Below, one piece after another: positions 34,570 to 44,866 of a stretch of 64,000 nt of DNA. Source of the DNA: Methylophilus sp. Leaf416. Its GTDB lineage: Bacteria; Pseudomonadota; Gammaproteobacteria; Burkholderiales; Methylophilaceae. Within the stretch, counting starts at the first letter, position 1. Every line of letters starts with the position of its first letter. A program made the translations under genes and the position numbers. The stretch spans positions 186,322 through 250,321 of the forward strand of contig NZ_LMQS01000005.1 in NCBI RefSeq assembly GCF_001424665.1. The letters are read 5' to 3'. Below the pieces are notes generated by a model that was not told the DNA's origin, did not search any database, and saw nothing but the letters and a program-made list of their open reading frames with translations.

Positions 34570-36105
34570 ATGTGTGGAATTATCGGTATTGTAGGTAAAA
34601 ACCCGGTGAACCAGTTGTTGTATGACGGGTTGCTGGTGCTACAGCATCGCGGGCAAGACGCTGCAGGGATTGTGACTTGCGATGGTAATACTTTCCATAT
34701 GCATAAAAATAACGGACTGGTTAAAGACGTATTTCATACCCGTCATATGCGCAATCTGGCCGGTAATGTCGGCATAGCGCATGTGCGTTATCCGACGGCT
34801 GGCTCTTCCAGTGCGGCTGAAGCGCAACCGTTTTATGTTAACTCACCTTTCGGCATTGTGCTTGGCCACAATGGCAACCTGACCAATTCTGAGCAGCTTA
34901 AATCTGAAATGTTCAGGCAAGATCTGCGTCATATCAACACCAGCTCCGATTCGGAAGTGTTGTTGAATGTGTTGGCGCATGAGATTGAAGATACCTCCAA
35001 AAATGCCTTGTTGAACAGCGACATGGTATTTGATGCGGTTTCTGGCGTACACAGGCGCTGTAAAGGCGCTTATGCAGTGGTTGCCATGATCGCTAACTTT
35101 GGTTTGCTGGCATTCCGCGATCCGCATGGCATTCGCCCGTTGGTGATAGGCAAGCAGGAAACCAGCAAAGGTACTGAATATATCGTGGCTTCTGAAAGCG
35201 TTGCCTTGGATGTGTTGGGCTTTACCCTGTTACGTGATGTTGAGCCGGGCGAGGCAGTATTTATCGATATGGATGGCAATTTGTTCAGCCGTCAATGTGC
35301 GCAAAATCCTAAACTGACCTCCTGTATTTTTGAATATGTTTACCTGGCACGCCCAGACTCAGTGATTGATGGTGTTTCTGTTTACCAAACCCGCCTGGAC
35401 ATGGGTACTTTGCTAGGCGAAAAAATCAAGCGCGAATGGGCTGACAAACAGATTGATGTTGTGATTCCTATCCCTGATACCAGCCGCCCGAGCGCCTTGC
35501 AGTTAGGGATTTCACTGGGCCTGGATTACCGCGAAGGGTTTATCAAAAACCGGTATATTGGCCGTACGTTTATTATGCCAGGCCAGGCATTACGTAAAAA
35601 ATCGGTACGCCAGAAACTGAACCCGATCGGCATTGAGTTCAAAGGTAAAAACGTTTTGCTGGTCGATGATTCGATTGTGCGTGGCACCACATCACAGCAG
35701 ATTGTACAGATGGCGCGTGATGCCGGTGCAAACAAAGTGTATTTCGCTTCTGCCGCGCCGCCGGTACGTTACCCTAACGTATATGGTATTGATATGCCTA
35801 GTCGTGACGAGTTGTTGGCAACTGATCGTACCGATGAAGAAATTTGTGCCGAGATTGGTGCTGATGCATTGATTTACCAAGACCTGGATGCATTAAAAGA
35901 GAGCATTACCAAGTCCAACCCACACCTGACAGAATTCGATTGTAGCTGTTTTGATGGCAAGTACGTGACTGGTGATATTGATGCGGCTTACCTGAACCGT
36001 ATTGAGGCGGCGCGTAGCGATTTCAACAAAAAACAACCGCCACCAAATTCAACTACGCAACTGGATTTGAATTTGTTATCAACCGATCTGGTTGGGGTAG
36101 ATTAG
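34570..36105 (+). CDS. purF: Amidophosphoribosyltransferase
   Basis: First committed step of purine synthesis: PRPP plus glutamine to phosphoribosylamine. The N-terminal nucleophile Cys2 (MCGIIGIVG) opens the glutaminase domain, with [11 protein letters not shown] and [19 protein letters not shown]. The phosphoribosyltransferase half carries the PRPP loop [20 protein letters not shown]. Length 511. No Fe-S cysteine propeptide of the Bacillus type is present. Confidence 0.97.
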   Translation: MCGIIGIVGKNPVNQLLYDGLLVLQHRGQDAAGIVTCDGNTFHMHKNNGLVKDVFHTRHMRNLAGNVGIAHVRYPTAGSSSAAEAQPFYVNSPFGIVLGHNGNLTNSEQLKSEMFRQDLRHINTSSDSEVLLNVLAHEIEDTSKNALLNSDMVFDAVSGVHRRCKGAYAVVAMIANFGLLAFRDPHGIRPLVIGKQETSKGTEYIVASESVALDVLGFTLLRDVEPGEAVFIDMDGNLFSRQCAQNPKLTSCIFEYVYLARPDSVIDGVSVYQTRLDMGTLLGEKIKREWADKQIDVVIPIPDTSRPSALQLGISLGLDYREGFIKNRYIGRTFIMPGQALRKKSVRQKLNPIGIEFKGKNVLLVDDSIVRGTTSQQIVQMARDAGANKVYFASAAPPVRYPNVYGIDMPSRDELLATDRTDEEICAEIGADALIYQDLDALKESITKSNPHLTEFDCSCFDGKYVTGDIDAAYLNRIEAARSDFNKKQPPPNSTTQLDLNLLSTDLVGVD

Positions 36106-36113
36106 CCCTTGAC

Positions 36114-36134
36114 AGGCGCCATCAGATGGCGTCT
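36114..36134 (+). terminator. Hairpin after purF
   Basis: AGGCGCCAT and ATGGCGTCT pair over nine positions (one G-U) around a CAG loop, 9 bases past the purF stop. There is no T-run, so termination is uncertain; it lies just before the riboswitch. Confidence 0.4.
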
Positions 36135-36140
36135 AATGAA

Positions 36141-36224
36141 ATTGCGCTGATTTGAGTGGCGAACTTTAAACGAAGCCGAACTCAGCTTGCGAGCGCATTA
36201 TAAATCCTGCTAAAGCGAGAGCCC
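36141..36224 (+). promoter_or_regulatory. SAM-II (SAM-alpha) type riboswitch upstream of metZ
   Basis: The stretch carries the conserved SAM-II elements in order. P1 is GCGCT (36144-36148) with AGCGC (36192-36196). GATTTGA follows P1; CTTGC comes just before the P1 3' strand. Then ATAAA, and TGCTAAAG at the 3' side. CTTGC (36186-36190) can pair with GCGAG (36215-36219), forming the expected pseudoknot. The loop is enlarged by an extra hairpin (GAGT..ACTC and GGC..GCC, 36154-36183). The gene downstream makes homocysteine, so SAM repression fits. SAM-II is best known from Alphaproteobacteria; identification is from remembered consensus and awaits a covariance-model search. Confidence 0.8.
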
Positions 36225-36263
36225 AAAAACCCGTTTTAGCGCAATGCTGAAGCGGGTTTTTTA
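36225..36263 (+). terminator. Riboswitch-controlled intrinsic terminator of metZ
   Basis: A 16-bp hairpin (left arm 36225-36240, loop GCAAT, right arm 36246-36261, two G-U pairs) ends in a run of T. The inner left arm CGTTTTAGC (36232-36240) can instead pair with GCTAAAGCG (36209-36217), the 3' pseudoknot strand of the riboswitch, giving a 9-bp antiterminator. SAM binding should free the terminator and stop metZ transcription. Confidence 0.8.
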
Positions 36264-36328
36264 TTGGCTGCATACCTTGTAAAGTTAAATGTGTCGTTAA
36301 AGATTAAGATAGTTGGAAGATTAACAAA

Positions 36329-37516
36329 ATGAGTGATCAATACCATTTGGAAACGCTGGCAGTACGTGCTGGCACGCTGACAACCGAGTTTGGTGAAAAT
36401 TCTGAAGCCCTGTTCCTGAACTCCAGTTTCCGTTTTAAAAATGCAGCCCAGGCAGCGGCAAGATTTGGCGGCACAGAGCCTGGCAATATTTACTCGCGCT
36501 TCACCAACCCGACCGTGACTATGTTTCAGGATAAGCTGGCCGCTTTGGAAGGTGCCGAACAATGCGTGGCCACCGCCAGCGGCATGGCGGCAATTTTGGC
36601 CTGCATCATGGGTATTTGTAGTGCGGGCGACCATGTGGTGGCTTCGCGCAGTGTGTTTGGTACCACCGTGCAGTTATTTTCGAATATCCTTAAACGTTGG
36701 GGGTTGGAGGTGACATTGGTATCACTTACCGATACTGACGCATGGAAAGCCGCTGCAAAACCCAATACCAAATTGTTTTTTGCCGAAACGCCTTCTAATC
36801 CGCTGACCGAAGTAGGCGATATTGCTAAGCTGGCTGAAATAGCCCATGCTGCAGGCGCTTACCTGGCAATTGATAATTGTTTCTGCACCCCGGCTTTGCA
36901 ACAGCCATTGAAATTGGGTGCCGATATTGTGATTCACTCTGCGACTAAATATATTGACGGTCAGGGTAGGGTGTTGGGCGGCGCTGTGCTTGGTAATAAG
37001 ACCTTGATGGAGCCGGTCTATGGATTCTTGCGTACCGCAGGCGTGACCATGAGTGCATTCAATGCCTGGGTATTCGTCAAAGGCATGGAAACACTACAGA
37101 TCCGTATGGAAGCGCATGCGCAACGTGCCTTGGCGATAGCGCAGTGGCTGGAACAACAGCCTCGAGTAGCCCGTGTCTATTACCCTGGTTTACCATCGCA
37201 TCCGCAGTATGTGTTAGCACAACAACAGCAAAGATTAGGTGGTGGCATCGTCACTTTTGAGGTTAAACCACGCGCCGGACAAAACGCGCAGGAGGCCGCC
37301 TGGGAGTTAATTGACGCCACTAAGCTGATTTCAATTACGGCTAATCTGGGTGATGCGAAATCGACCATCACACATCCGGCAACCACTACGCATAGCCGTG
37401 TGTCAGCCGAAGCCAGGGCAGAAGCTGGCATCAAAGATAACCTGGTGCGTATTGCAGTAGGGCTGGAGCACGTTGAAGATTTAAAAGCTGACTTGCAGCT
37501 GCTGTCGCAAGCTTAA
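36329..37516 (+). CDS. metZ: O-succinylhomoserine sulfhydrylase
   Basis: PLP enzyme of the Cys/Met-metabolism family that makes homocysteine directly from O-succinylhomoserine and sulfide. It shows ASGMAAILACIMGICSAGD, the PLP segment AETPSNPLTEVGD, and the Schiff-base Lys in HSATKYIDGQGRVLGG. Length 395. The N-terminal YHLETLAVRAGTLTTEFGEN resembles MetZ rather than MetB or MetC, but these families are close. It is preceded by a SAM-II riboswitch and ends at a strong terminator, so it is a separately controlled unit. Confidence 0.9.
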   Translation: MSDQYHLETLAVRAGTLTTEFGENSEALFLNSSFRFKNAAQAAARFGGTEPGNIYSRFTNPTVTMFQDKLAALEGAEQCVATASGMAAILACIMGICSAGDHVVASRSVFGTTVQLFSNILKRWGLEVTLVSLTDTDAWKAAAKPNTKLFFAETPSNPLTEVGDIAKLAEIAHAAGAYLAIDNCFCTPALQQPLKLGADIVIHSATKYIDGQGRVLGGAVLGNKTLMEPVYGFLRTAGVTMSAFNAWVFVKGMETLQIRMEAHAQRALAIAQWLEQQPRVARVYYPGLPSHPQYVLAQQQQRLGGGIVTFEVKPRAGQNAQEAAWELIDATKLISITANLGDAKSTITHPATTTHSRVSAEARAEAGIKDNLVRIAVGLEHVEDLKADLQLLSQA

Positions 37517-37531
37517 CACCAGCTTTAAAAC

Positions 37532-37582
37532 AAACGGTTTATCGCTACCTGGAGACGAGTAATGCGATAAACCGTTTTTTAT
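37532..37582 (+). terminator. Intrinsic terminator after metZ
   Basis: A perfect 14-bp stem, AAACGGTTTATCGC and GCGATAAACCGTTT, encloses an 18-base loop and runs into TTTTTT. Confidence 0.9.
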
Positions 37583-37765
37583 TATCCCGAGTTTTATTGT
37601 TTCCATATATGGGCAGGTAAAACGATAGATTTAATTCTGCATTTTGCACTTGTTTTTTACTTCTGCAAGGCTGATCCAGGCCATTTTAGCCGCGTTTTAA
37701 GCAGCCAGAGTCTGCTAAATATGCTAAAATCGCGAGATAATTTTTAACTATAAAATGGGTCAAGA

Positions 37766-40336
37766 ATGAGTCAGTCTCCCGATCAGTTTGCTAAAGAAAC
37801 CCTGCCTATCAGTCTCGAAGACGAGATGCGCCGCAGTTATCTTGATTACGCGATGAGCGTAATTGTTGGTCGTGCTTTACCAGATGTGCGTGATGGCCTC
37901 AAACCAGTACACAGGCGTGTATTGTTTGCCATGCACGAACTATCCAATGACTATAACAAGCCATACAAAAAGTCTGCCCGTATTGTCGGTGACGTGATCG
38001 GTAAATACCATCCGCACGGCGATACCGCGGTGTATGACACCATCGTTCGTATGGCGCAGCATTTTTCCTTGCGTTACATGCTGGTTGATGGCCAAGGTAA
38101 CTTTGGTTCAGTGGATGGTGATAACGCGGCGGCAATGCGTTATACAGAAATCCGCATGTCCAAAATCGCCCATGAACTGCTGGCAGATATCGAGAAAGAA
38201 ACCGTCGATTTTGGCCCTAACTATGATGGCAGCGAACAAGAACCGCTGATTATGCCAACGCGAATCCCTAATCTGCTGATTAACGGCAGCTCGGGGATTG
38301 CGGTAGGTATGGCGACCAATATTCCTCCACACAACCTGAATGAAGTGTTGAACGGCTGTTTCGCGCTGCTGAAAAATCCAGAAATTTCGATTGATGAGCT
38401 GATTGAGTACATCCCTGCACCTGACTTCCCGACTGCCGGTATTATTTATGGCACCGTTGGCGTAAAAGAGGGATATCGCACCGGTCGTGGCCGTGTCGTG
38501 ATGCGTGGCCGCACGCATTTTGAAGATCTGGATAAAGGTGGTCGCCAGTCCATCATCATTGATGAACTGCCTTATCAGGTGAATAAGAAAACCCTGATCG
38601 AGAAAATTGCCGAGCTGGTTAACGAGAAAAAAATAGAAGGCATTTCTGATCTGCGCGACGAGTCGGATAAATCCGGCATGCGCGTGGTGATCGAGCTTAA
38701 GCGTGGTGAAGTGCCAGAGGTAATTCTTAACAACCTCTACAAGCAAACGCAACTGCAAGATACCTTCGGCATGAATATGGTTGCCCTGATGGATGGTCAG
38801 CCACGATTGCTCAACCTGAAGCAGATGCTGGAAGCCTTCCTGCGCCATCGCCGTGAAGTCGTTACACGCCGCACTGTATTTGAGCTCCGCAAAGCGCGTG
38901 ACCGGGGTCATGTACTCGAAGGTCTGGCGGTAGCCCTGGCTAATGTGGATGAGATGATTGCCATCATCAAGGCCGCACCAACGCCACCGGAAGCGAAAAA
39001 AGAATTGATGGCACGCAACTGGCATTCCACTGTGGTGGAAGAGATGCTCAAGCGCGCAGCCATGGAAGCATCACGTCCAGAAGGACTATCCGTAGACTTT
39101 GGCTTGACGCCAAATGGCTATCGCTTGTCAGATGTGCAGGCGCAGGAAATCCTGCAGATGCGTTTGCAACGCCTGACCGGCCTGGAACAAGACAAGATAG
39201 TGACCGAATATAAAGAGGTGATGGATATCATCGCCGATTTGCTTGATATCCTGGCGAAACCTGAACGCGTGACGGCCATTATTGTTGAGGAATTGAATGA
39301 AATCCAGAAACAGTTTGGCGACAAGCGTCGTTCCGAGATTGAGCACAATACGCAAGACCTGTCGCTGGAAGATTTGATTACACCGCAAGACGTTGTAGTG
39401 ACGTTGTCACATACCGGGTATATCAAATCCCAGCCTTTGGATGAGTACCGTGCACAGCGCCGTGGTGGTCGTGGCAAACAAGCCGCAGCGACTAAGGAAG
39501 ACGATTTTATCGACAAGATGTTTGTGGCAAACACGCATGATTACATTCTGTGTTTCAGCAGTCGTGGCCGTGTTTACTGGCTCAAAGTCTATGAAGTGCC
39601 GCAAGGTAGCCGCGTTAGCCGTGGCAAGCCGATTGTGAACCTGTTCCCATTGGAAGAAGGTGAGAAAATCAATGCTATCCTGCCGGTGAAAGAGTTTGAC
39701 GAAAACCATTATGTATTCATGGCGACTGCCATGGGTACAGTAAAGAAAACTGCGTTGACTGAATTCTCCAACCCGCGCAAATCCGGCATTATCGCGATTA
39801 ACCTCGATGACAATGACTACCTGATTGGTGCAGAAGTCACCAATGGCAAGAATGACATTGTGCTGGTTTCCAACGGTGGTAAAGCGGTTTGGTTTACTGA
39901 AGATGACGTTCGCCCAATGGGTCGTGCGACGCGTGGTGTGCGCGGTATGAAACTGGCTGCCAAACAGCAGGTACTTTCATTACTGATTGCAGAAAATGAT
40001 CAGCAATCAGTATTGGTTGCCACCGAAAATGGTTATGGTAAACGTACTGTGTTGTCTGAATTCCGTCACTCCGGTCGCGGTACACAGGGCGTGAAGGCGA
40101 TTGCAATCAGCGAGCGTAACGGCTTGGCGGTTGCAGCAAGATTGGTGACAGCAGATGACGAAATCATGTTGATTACCACCGGTGGTGTATTGATCCGTAC
40201 CCGCGTCAAAGAAATTCGTGATATGGGCCGCGCTGCACAAGGCGTGACACTGATTAACCTGGGTGAAGGCGAGAAGCTTTCCGGTCTTGAAAAAATCGTT
40301 GAAACTGATGAAGACGAGAACGATAGCGAAGAATAG
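37766..40336 (+). CDS. gyrA: DNA gyrase subunit A
   Basis: Breakage-reunion subunit of gyrase. The catalytic Tyr126 lies in [18 protein letters not shown]. The quinolone region reads [17 protein letters not shown], with Thr87 where E. coli has Ser83; Thr occurs naturally in several genera. The GyrA box QRRGGRGKQ, needed for DNA wrapping, opens the C-terminal beta-pinwheel. Length 856. It heads a run of genes, with serC starting 8 bases after its stop. A TGCTAAAATCG stretch near 37722-37733 may be the -10 region. Confidence 0.97.
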   Translation: MSQSPDQFAKETLPISLEDEMRRSYLDYAMSVIVGRALPDVRDGLKPVHRRVLFAMHELSNDYNKPYKKSARIVGDVIGKYHPHGDTAVYDTIVRMAQHFSLRYMLVDGQGNFGSVDGDNAAAMRYTEIRMSKIAHELLADIEKETVDFGPNYDGSEQEPLIMPTRIPNLLINGSSGIAVGMATNIPPHNLNEVLNGCFALLKNPEISIDELIEYIPAPDFPTAGIIYGTVGVKEGYRTGRGRVVMRGRTHFEDLDKGGRQSIIIDELPYQVNKKTLIEKIAELVNEKKIEGISDLRDESDKSGMRVVIELKRGEVPEVILNNLYKQTQLQDTFGMNMVALMDGQPRLLNLKQMLEAFLRHRREVVTRRTVFELRKARDRGHVLEGLAVALANVDEMIAIIKAAPTPPEAKKELMARNWHSTVVEEMLKRAAMEASRPEGLSVDFGLTPNGYRLSDVQAQEILQMRLQRLTGLEQDKIVTEYKEVMDIIADLLDILAKPERVTAIIVEELNEIQKQFGDKRRSEIEHNTQDLSLEDLITPQDVVVTLSHTGYIKSQPLDEYRAQRRGGRGKQAAATKEDDFIDKMFVANTHDYILCFSSRGRVYWLKVYEVPQGSRVSRGKPIVNLFPLEEGEKINAILPVKEFDENHYVFMATAMGTVKKTALTEFSNPRKSGIIAINLDDNDYLIGAEVTNGKNDIVLVSNGGKAVWFTEDDVRPMGRATRGVRGMKLAAKQQVLSLLIAENDQQSVLVATENGYGKRTVLSEFRHSGRGTQGVKAIAISERNGLAVAARLVTADDEIMLITTGGVLIRTRVKEIRDMGRAAQGVTLINLGEGEKLSGLEKIVETDEDENDSEE

Positions 40337-40344
40337 TTGGATTC

Positions 40345-41424
40345 ATGACACAGATTTTTAATTTTTCAGCGGGTCCGGCAGTATTACCGAAACCGGTTCT
40401 GGAGCGCGCGCAAGCTGAAATGCTTGATTGGCATGGTAGTGGAATGAGTGTGATGGAAATGTCACACCGCGGAAAAGAGTTCACCGGCATACTGGAGAAA
40501 ACCGAAGCCGACTTGCGTCAGTTATTAGCCATACCGGCCAATTACAAAGTGCTGTTTTTGCAAGGCGGCGCTATCGGTGAAAATGCCATCATTCCGATGA
40601 ATTTGCTGAATGGAAAATCGGCGGATTACGTCGTTACCGGTTCCTGGAGCAAGCGCAGTGTGCAGGATGCCAAAGTCTACGGGCAGATCAATATTGCAGC
40701 TTCCGCAGAAGCAGATAATTTCACGAATGTGCCGTCATTTTCCAAATGGCAGCTAAACCCTGATGCTGCCTACGTCCATTACTGCACCAATGAGACGATT
40801 AATGGTGTTGAGTTTGTGGATGTGCCTGACACAAACGGCGTACCTATTGTCGCTGATATGTCTTCGCATATTCTTTCTCGCCCGATTGATGTATCGAAAT
40901 ATGGCGTGATTTATGGCGGTGCACAAAAGAATATCGGCCCGGCAGGTTTGTGCCTGGTGATTGTGCGCGAGGACTTGCTGGAACAAGCCTCACCATTAAC
41001 ACCAGCAGTATTCCACTGGAAAACGCAGGCCGAAAACCAGAGCATGATCAATACGCCGCCTACTTATAGTATTTATATTGCAGGCCTGGTGTTTGAATGG
41101 TTGTTGGCACAAGGTGGCGTTGAAGCGATAGAAAAAGTAAATATTGCCAAAGCCAACCTGCTCTACGACTATGTGGATCAAACCGAGTTTTACTACAACC
41201 CGATTGAACCGGCTTACCGTTCACGTATGAATATCCCGTTCCGTTTGCGCGATGAGAGCCTGAATGAGGCATTTCTGAAAGCCGCAGATGCGCGTGGTCT
41301 ACTGCAGTTAAAAGGTCATCGTTCCGTAGGTGGTATGCGCGCCAGTATTTACAATGCGATGCCGATTGAAGGTGTGCAAGCGCTAGTCGCTTTTATGCAG
41401 GAATTCGAAAAAGGTAATTCTTAA
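40345..41424 (+). CDS. serC: Phosphoserine aminotransferase
   Basis: PLP enzyme making 3-phosphoserine from 3-phosphohydroxypyruvate, also used in pyridoxal phosphate synthesis. Opening [19 protein letters not shown], Lys in [18 protein letters not shown], and the C-terminal [20 protein letters not shown] are family signatures. Length 359. The gyrA-serC-pheA-hisC order is the conserved betaproteobacterial mixed-function operon. Confidence 0.97.
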   Translation: MTQIFNFSAGPAVLPKPVLERAQAEMLDWHGSGMSVMEMSHRGKEFTGILEKTEADLRQLLAIPANYKVLFLQGGAIGENAIIPMNLLNGKSADYVVTGSWSKRSVQDAKVYGQINIAASAEADNFTNVPSFSKWQLNPDAAYVHYCTNETINGVEFVDVPDTNGVPIVADMSSHILSRPIDVSKYGVIYGGAQKNIGPAGLCLVIVREDLLEQASPLTPAVFHWKTQAENQSMINTPPTYSIYIAGLVFEWLLAQGGVEAIEKVNIAKANLLYDYVDQTEFYYNPIEPAYRSRMNIPFRLRDESLNEAFLKAADARGLLQLKGHRSVGGMRASIYNAMPIEGVQALVAFMQEFEKGNS

Positions 41425-41447
41425 TTCACATTAAGTATGAATCTTAA

Positions 41448-42530
41448 ATGTCTGATTTATTAAAAAAATTTAGAGATAAAATTGATGCTATCGATGCGCA
41501 GGTATTGGCATTGGTGAATGAGCGCGCAGCTTTGGCGCGTGAAATCGGACATTTGAAAGACGATGGTGTTATCTACCGTCCGGAGCGAGAAGCGCAAGTC
41601 ATACGCCGTTTACAGGCTGACAATCAGGGACCTTTGTCTCCGGAAGCCGTCAGCCATATTTTCCGTGCCGTGATGTCAAATTGCCGTGCGCTGGAAAAAG
41701 AGTTGTCTATCGCTTTTTTAGGCCCTTTAGGCACATACAGTGAAGAGGCAGCCCTGAAACAATTTGGGGAAGGGCGCCAGGCAGTCGTTTGCGCCAGCAT
41801 AGATGAAGTGTTCCGCACGGTGGAAGCGGGCCAGGCAGATTACGGGATTGTGCCGGTTGAGAATTCAACCGAAGGTGCGGTGGGTATTACGCTGGATTTA
41901 CTGTTAGCCAGTGCATTACAAGTCGTTGGCGAAGTGACACTGCCGGTGCACCATTGCCTGCTGTCAGCCCAACAGGATATTTCGCAAATCTCGCATGTGT
42001 TCTCGCACGCGCAATCCTTATCGCAATGCCATGAATGGCTCAATAAGGTACTGCCTGGTGTAGAGCGGGAGGCGGTGACCAGCAATGCCCGTGCAGCGCA
42101 GATGATTCATGAACTGGTTGCGACCCAAGGCACGTTTGCTGCTGCGATTGCCAGCAAGCGCGCCTCCGAGCTGTTTGATTTGCATATTCTGGCTGAAAAT
42201 ATTGAAGATGACCCAAAAAATACCACGCGTTTTTTGGTGTTGGGTAATCATAGCGTAGCGCCGTCAGGGCAAGACAAGACTTCTCTCGTGATGAGTGCCC
42301 ATAATAAGCCGGGTGCTGTGTTACAGCTGCTGGAGCCATTATCACGCCATGGCGTCAGTATGACCAAACTGGAGTCCAGGCCTTCACGCCAGAATTTATG
42401 GAACTACGTATTTTTTGTCGATATTGAAGGGCATCAGCAGGCGCCTTCTGTGCAAGCGGCATTGAAAGAATTAGCCGAACGCGCCACATTCCTCAAAGTG
42501 TTGGGTTCATATCCAACCGCCATTATTTAA
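41448..42530 (+). CDS. pheA: Bifunctional chorismate mutase/prephenate dehydratase (P-protein)
   Basis: Makes phenylpyruvate from chorismate. Residues 1-90 are an AroQ-type mutase (LLKKFRDKIDAIDAQVLALV, YRPEREAQVIRRL). The dehydratase domain starts near 94 (IAFLGPLGTYSEEAALKQFG) with VPVENSTEGAVGITLDLLL. An ACT regulatory domain covers about 275-360, with the Phe-binding ESRPSRQNLWNYVFFVDIEG motif. Length 360. It should be feedback-inhibited by phenylalanine. Confidence 0.96.
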   Translation: MSDLLKKFRDKIDAIDAQVLALVNERAALAREIGHLKDDGVIYRPEREAQVIRRLQADNQGPLSPEAVSHIFRAVMSNCRALEKELSIAFLGPLGTYSEEAALKQFGEGRQAVVCASIDEVFRTVEAGQADYGIVPVENSTEGAVGITLDLLLASALQVVGEVTLPVHHCLLSAQQDISQISHVFSHAQSLSQCHEWLNKVLPGVEREAVTSNARAAQMIHELVATQGTFAAAIASKRASELFDLHILAENIEDDPKNTTRFLVLGNHSVAPSGQDKTSLVMSAHNKPGAVLQLLEPLSRHGVSMTKLESRPSRQNLWNYVFFVDIEGHQQAPSVQAALKELAERATFLKVLGSYPTAII

Positions 42531-42541
42531 CTGTTAAAGAT

Positions 42542-43663
42542 ATGTCTGACTCATCAAAGCTTTCTCATTTGTCGGCATTGGCGCCAGCCAATATACGTGC
42601 GATTGCCCCTTATCAGGGTGGCAAGCCTATCAGCGAGCTGGCTCGCGAAATGGGATTAAACGAAATAGATATCGTAAAGCTGGCCTCAAATGAAAACCCA
42701 CTAGGCATGAGTCCTAAAGCGCAGATGGCGCTTGAAGAAGCCATTTACGAAATCGCACGATATCCGGATGGTAACAGTTTTGCGCTACGTGATGCAGTCA
42801 GCCAGAAATACCAGGTAAAGCCGGACCAGATTGTATTTGGTAACGGATCCAATGACATACTGGAATTGGCGGCACGTGCATTTCTAACAGCCGGTGATGA
42901 GGTGATTTATTCGCAGCATGCCTTCGCTGTGTATCCACTGGTGACGCAAGCGGCAGGTGCAACTGGAATAATAGTCCCTGCTGTGGATTTTGGTCACGAT
43001 TTGGATGGGTTTTCAAAAGCCATTACGCCAAAAACCAAACTGATTTTTGTCGCCAACCCGAACAATCCGACCGGCACATTGATTTCCAAAGCAGTGCTAA
43101 AAGACTTTCTGCAAAAAGTGCCGAAAAATATTGTGGTGGTACTGGATGAAGCTTATGACGAGTACCTGTCTGTAGCTTATAAATCTGAAGCCATTAAGTG
43201 GCTGGCTGAATTTGAAAACCTGATTATTTCGCGCACGTTTTCCAAGGCTTATGGACTGGCAGGTTTGCGAGTTGGGTTTGGCCTCATGCATACTGCCTTG
43301 GCCGATTTGATGAACCGCGTGCGCCAGCCATTTAACGTCAATAGTTTGGCACAAGTGGCGGCAACAGTATCATTACAGGATGAAGACTTTGTCGAACGCA
43401 GCTATGCAGTCAATCAGGCCGGTATGTCACAAATAACGCAAGGTTTAACAAAGCTAGGGTTAAGTTTTATTCCATCTTTTGGCAACTTTGTCAGCTTTAA
43501 AGTGACCAATGCGAGCGCTGTCAATCAGGCTTTGTTAAAACAAGGCGTGATTGTGCGGCCGGTAGCCAATTACGAAATGCCGGATTATTTACGCGTGAGT
43601 ATTGGCTTGTTTAGTGAAAATGCACGTTTCCTGGAAGTGCTGGAACAGATTTTGAAGTCATGA
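42542..43663 (+). CDS. hisC: Histidinol-phosphate aminotransferase (HisC, possibly aromatic-acting)
   Basis: Fold-type I PLP aminotransferase of 373 residues. ANIRAIAPYQGGKPISELAR, FGNGSNDILELAARAFL, FVANPNNPTGTLISK and the Schiff-base Lys in SRTFSKAYGLAGLRVGFG identify the family. Its place between pheA and an aromatic-pathway gene suggests it also transaminates phenylpyruvate or hydroxyphenylpyruvate, as proposed for operon-linked hisH copies in other bacteria; a second hisC in the his operon would support that. It overlaps the next gene by 4 bases (ATGA). Confidence 0.9.
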   Translation: MSDSSKLSHLSALAPANIRAIAPYQGGKPISELAREMGLNEIDIVKLASNENPLGMSPKAQMALEEAIYEIARYPDGNSFALRDAVSQKYQVKPDQIVFGNGSNDILELAARAFLTAGDEVIYSQHAFAVYPLVTQAAGATGIIVPAVDFGHDLDGFSKAITPKTKLIFVANPNNPTGTLISKAVLKDFLQKVPKNIVVVLDEAYDEYLSVAYKSEAIKWLAEFENLIISRTFSKAYGLAGLRVGFGLMHTALADLMNRVRQPFNVNSLAQVAATVSLQDEDFVERSYAVNQAGMSQITQGLTKLGLSFIPSFGNFVSFKVTNASAVNQALLKQGVIVRPVANYEMPDYLRVSIGLFSENARFLEVLEQILKS

Positions 43664-44742
43664 ATACCTATGAAAAATTAGCCACCGACGATGTTCGGGT
43701 GCTCGAAGTGAAACCACTGGTGAAACCGGCGGAGCTGTTGTCACGCCTGCAGGAAAGTAATACCACCACCCAGAATATCCTGCAAACGCGCACGGCGATT
43801 CACCATATTCTGCATCAAGGTGATGACCGCCTGGTAGTCGTTGTCGGGCCGTGTTCGATTCATGATACCGATGCTGGCATGGAGTACGCAAAGCGCCTGC
43901 TTGAAGTACGTAACCGCCTTGGCAATGAGCTGGTTATTGTGATGCGGGTATATTTTGAAAAACCGCGTACCACGGTCGGCTGGAAAGGATTGATCAACGA
44001 CCCACATCTGGATGGCACGTATGACATTAACTTAGGGCTGGAAAAAGCACGCCGCTTTTTGCTGGAAGTAAATGAAATCGGCATGCCTGCAGCCACTGAG
44101 TTCCTGGATGTAGTATCGCCACAATACACTGCAGATCTAGTCAGCTGGGGCGCAATTGGTGCGCGCACCACCGAATCCCAGATTCACCGCGAACTTGCAT
44201 CAGGTTTATCCTGCCCGGTCGGTTTCAAAAATGGCACTGACGGTGGCGCTAAAGTAGCGATAGACGCGATTAAGACTGCTGCAAGCCCGCATCACTTTTT
44301 ATCTGTGACCAAAGAGGGTGAATCGGGCATTTTTGCGACCAAAGGCAATGAAGATTGCCATGTTATTTTACGTGGTGGCAAATTACCAAACTTCGATGCG
44401 AAAAGTATTGGTGAGGTTTGTGACCAATTAGCAGATGCTGGCCTGGCACCTGTGTTAATGGTGGATTGCAGTCATGGCAACAGTCAAAAACAGTACAAAA
44501 ATCAGATTGCAGTCGTTGACGATATTTCGGGCCAAATTGCAGGTGGAGATAGCCGTATTATCGGTGTGATGCTGGAGTCGCATCTTAACGAAGGCCGGCA
44601 GGATCATTATCCGGGCTGTACATTAAATTATGGACAATCCATTACCGATGCCTGCCTGGGTTGGGAGGATTCGGTAGGGGTGCTGGAAAAATTGGCGATT
44701 GCAGTAAAATTCAGACGCGAAAAACTGGCCGAAGAAGATTAG
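43660..44742 (+). CDS. 3-deoxy-7-phosphoheptulonate (DAHP) synthase, AroG/AroF type
   Basis: First step of the shikimate pathway, from PEP and erythrose 4-phosphate. Type I alpha motifs are all present: RTAIHHILHQGDDRLVVVVG, VGPCSIHD, the RVYFEKPRTTVGWKGLINDP segment, GARTTESQIHRELASGLSCP, KNGTDGG and DCSHGNSQK. Length 360 matches AroG, AroF and AroH; which amino acid inhibits it cannot be decided by eye. It is coupled to hisC by a 4-base overlap and closes the operon at a strong terminator. Confidence 0.95.
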   Translation: MNTYEKLATDDVRVLEVKPLVKPAELLSRLQESNTTTQNILQTRTAIHHILHQGDDRLVVVVGPCSIHDTDAGMEYAKRLLEVRNRLGNELVIVMRVYFEKPRTTVGWKGLINDPHLDGTYDINLGLEKARRFLLEVNEIGMPAATEFLDVVSPQYTADLVSWGAIGARTTESQIHRELASGLSCPVGFKNGTDGGAKVAIDAIKTAASPHHFLSVTKEGESGIFATKGNEDCHVILRGGKLPNFDAKSIGEVCDQLADAGLAPVLMVDCSHGNSQKQYKNQIAVVDDISGQIAGGDSRIIGVMLESHLNEGRQDHYPGCTLNYGQSITDACLGWEDSVGVLEKLAIAVKFRREKLAEED

Positions 44743-44763
44743 TCCATTTAAGCAGACGTAAAT

Positions 44764-44800
44764 GAAAAAGCCGCATTATTCAATGCGGCTTTTTCATTTT
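44764..44800 (+). terminator. Intrinsic terminator after DAHP synthase
   Basis: GAAAAAGCCGCATT and AATGCGGCTTTTTC form a perfect 14-bp stem with a four-base loop, with T-rich sequence inside and after the right arm. It separates the aromatic operon from the pqq region. Confidence 0.9.
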
Positions 44801-44866
44801 GTAACACCATATGATTGTGCTCATGAAAATCATGAGCAGGGAATCATTGTCAGTAGCAGGGTGAAC

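Noticed and set aside
38108-39025. A 305-codon open frame antisense to gyrA
   Set aside because: It lies fully inside gyrA, lacks a ribosome-binding site, has a composition typical of the complementary frame of a real gene, and matches no family.
44762-44866. N-terminal extension of the small frame before pqqB
   Set aside because: Its ATG lies inside the DAHP synthase terminator hairpin, so transcripts reaching it would mostly be stopped; only the 3' part is kept as a low-confidence feature.
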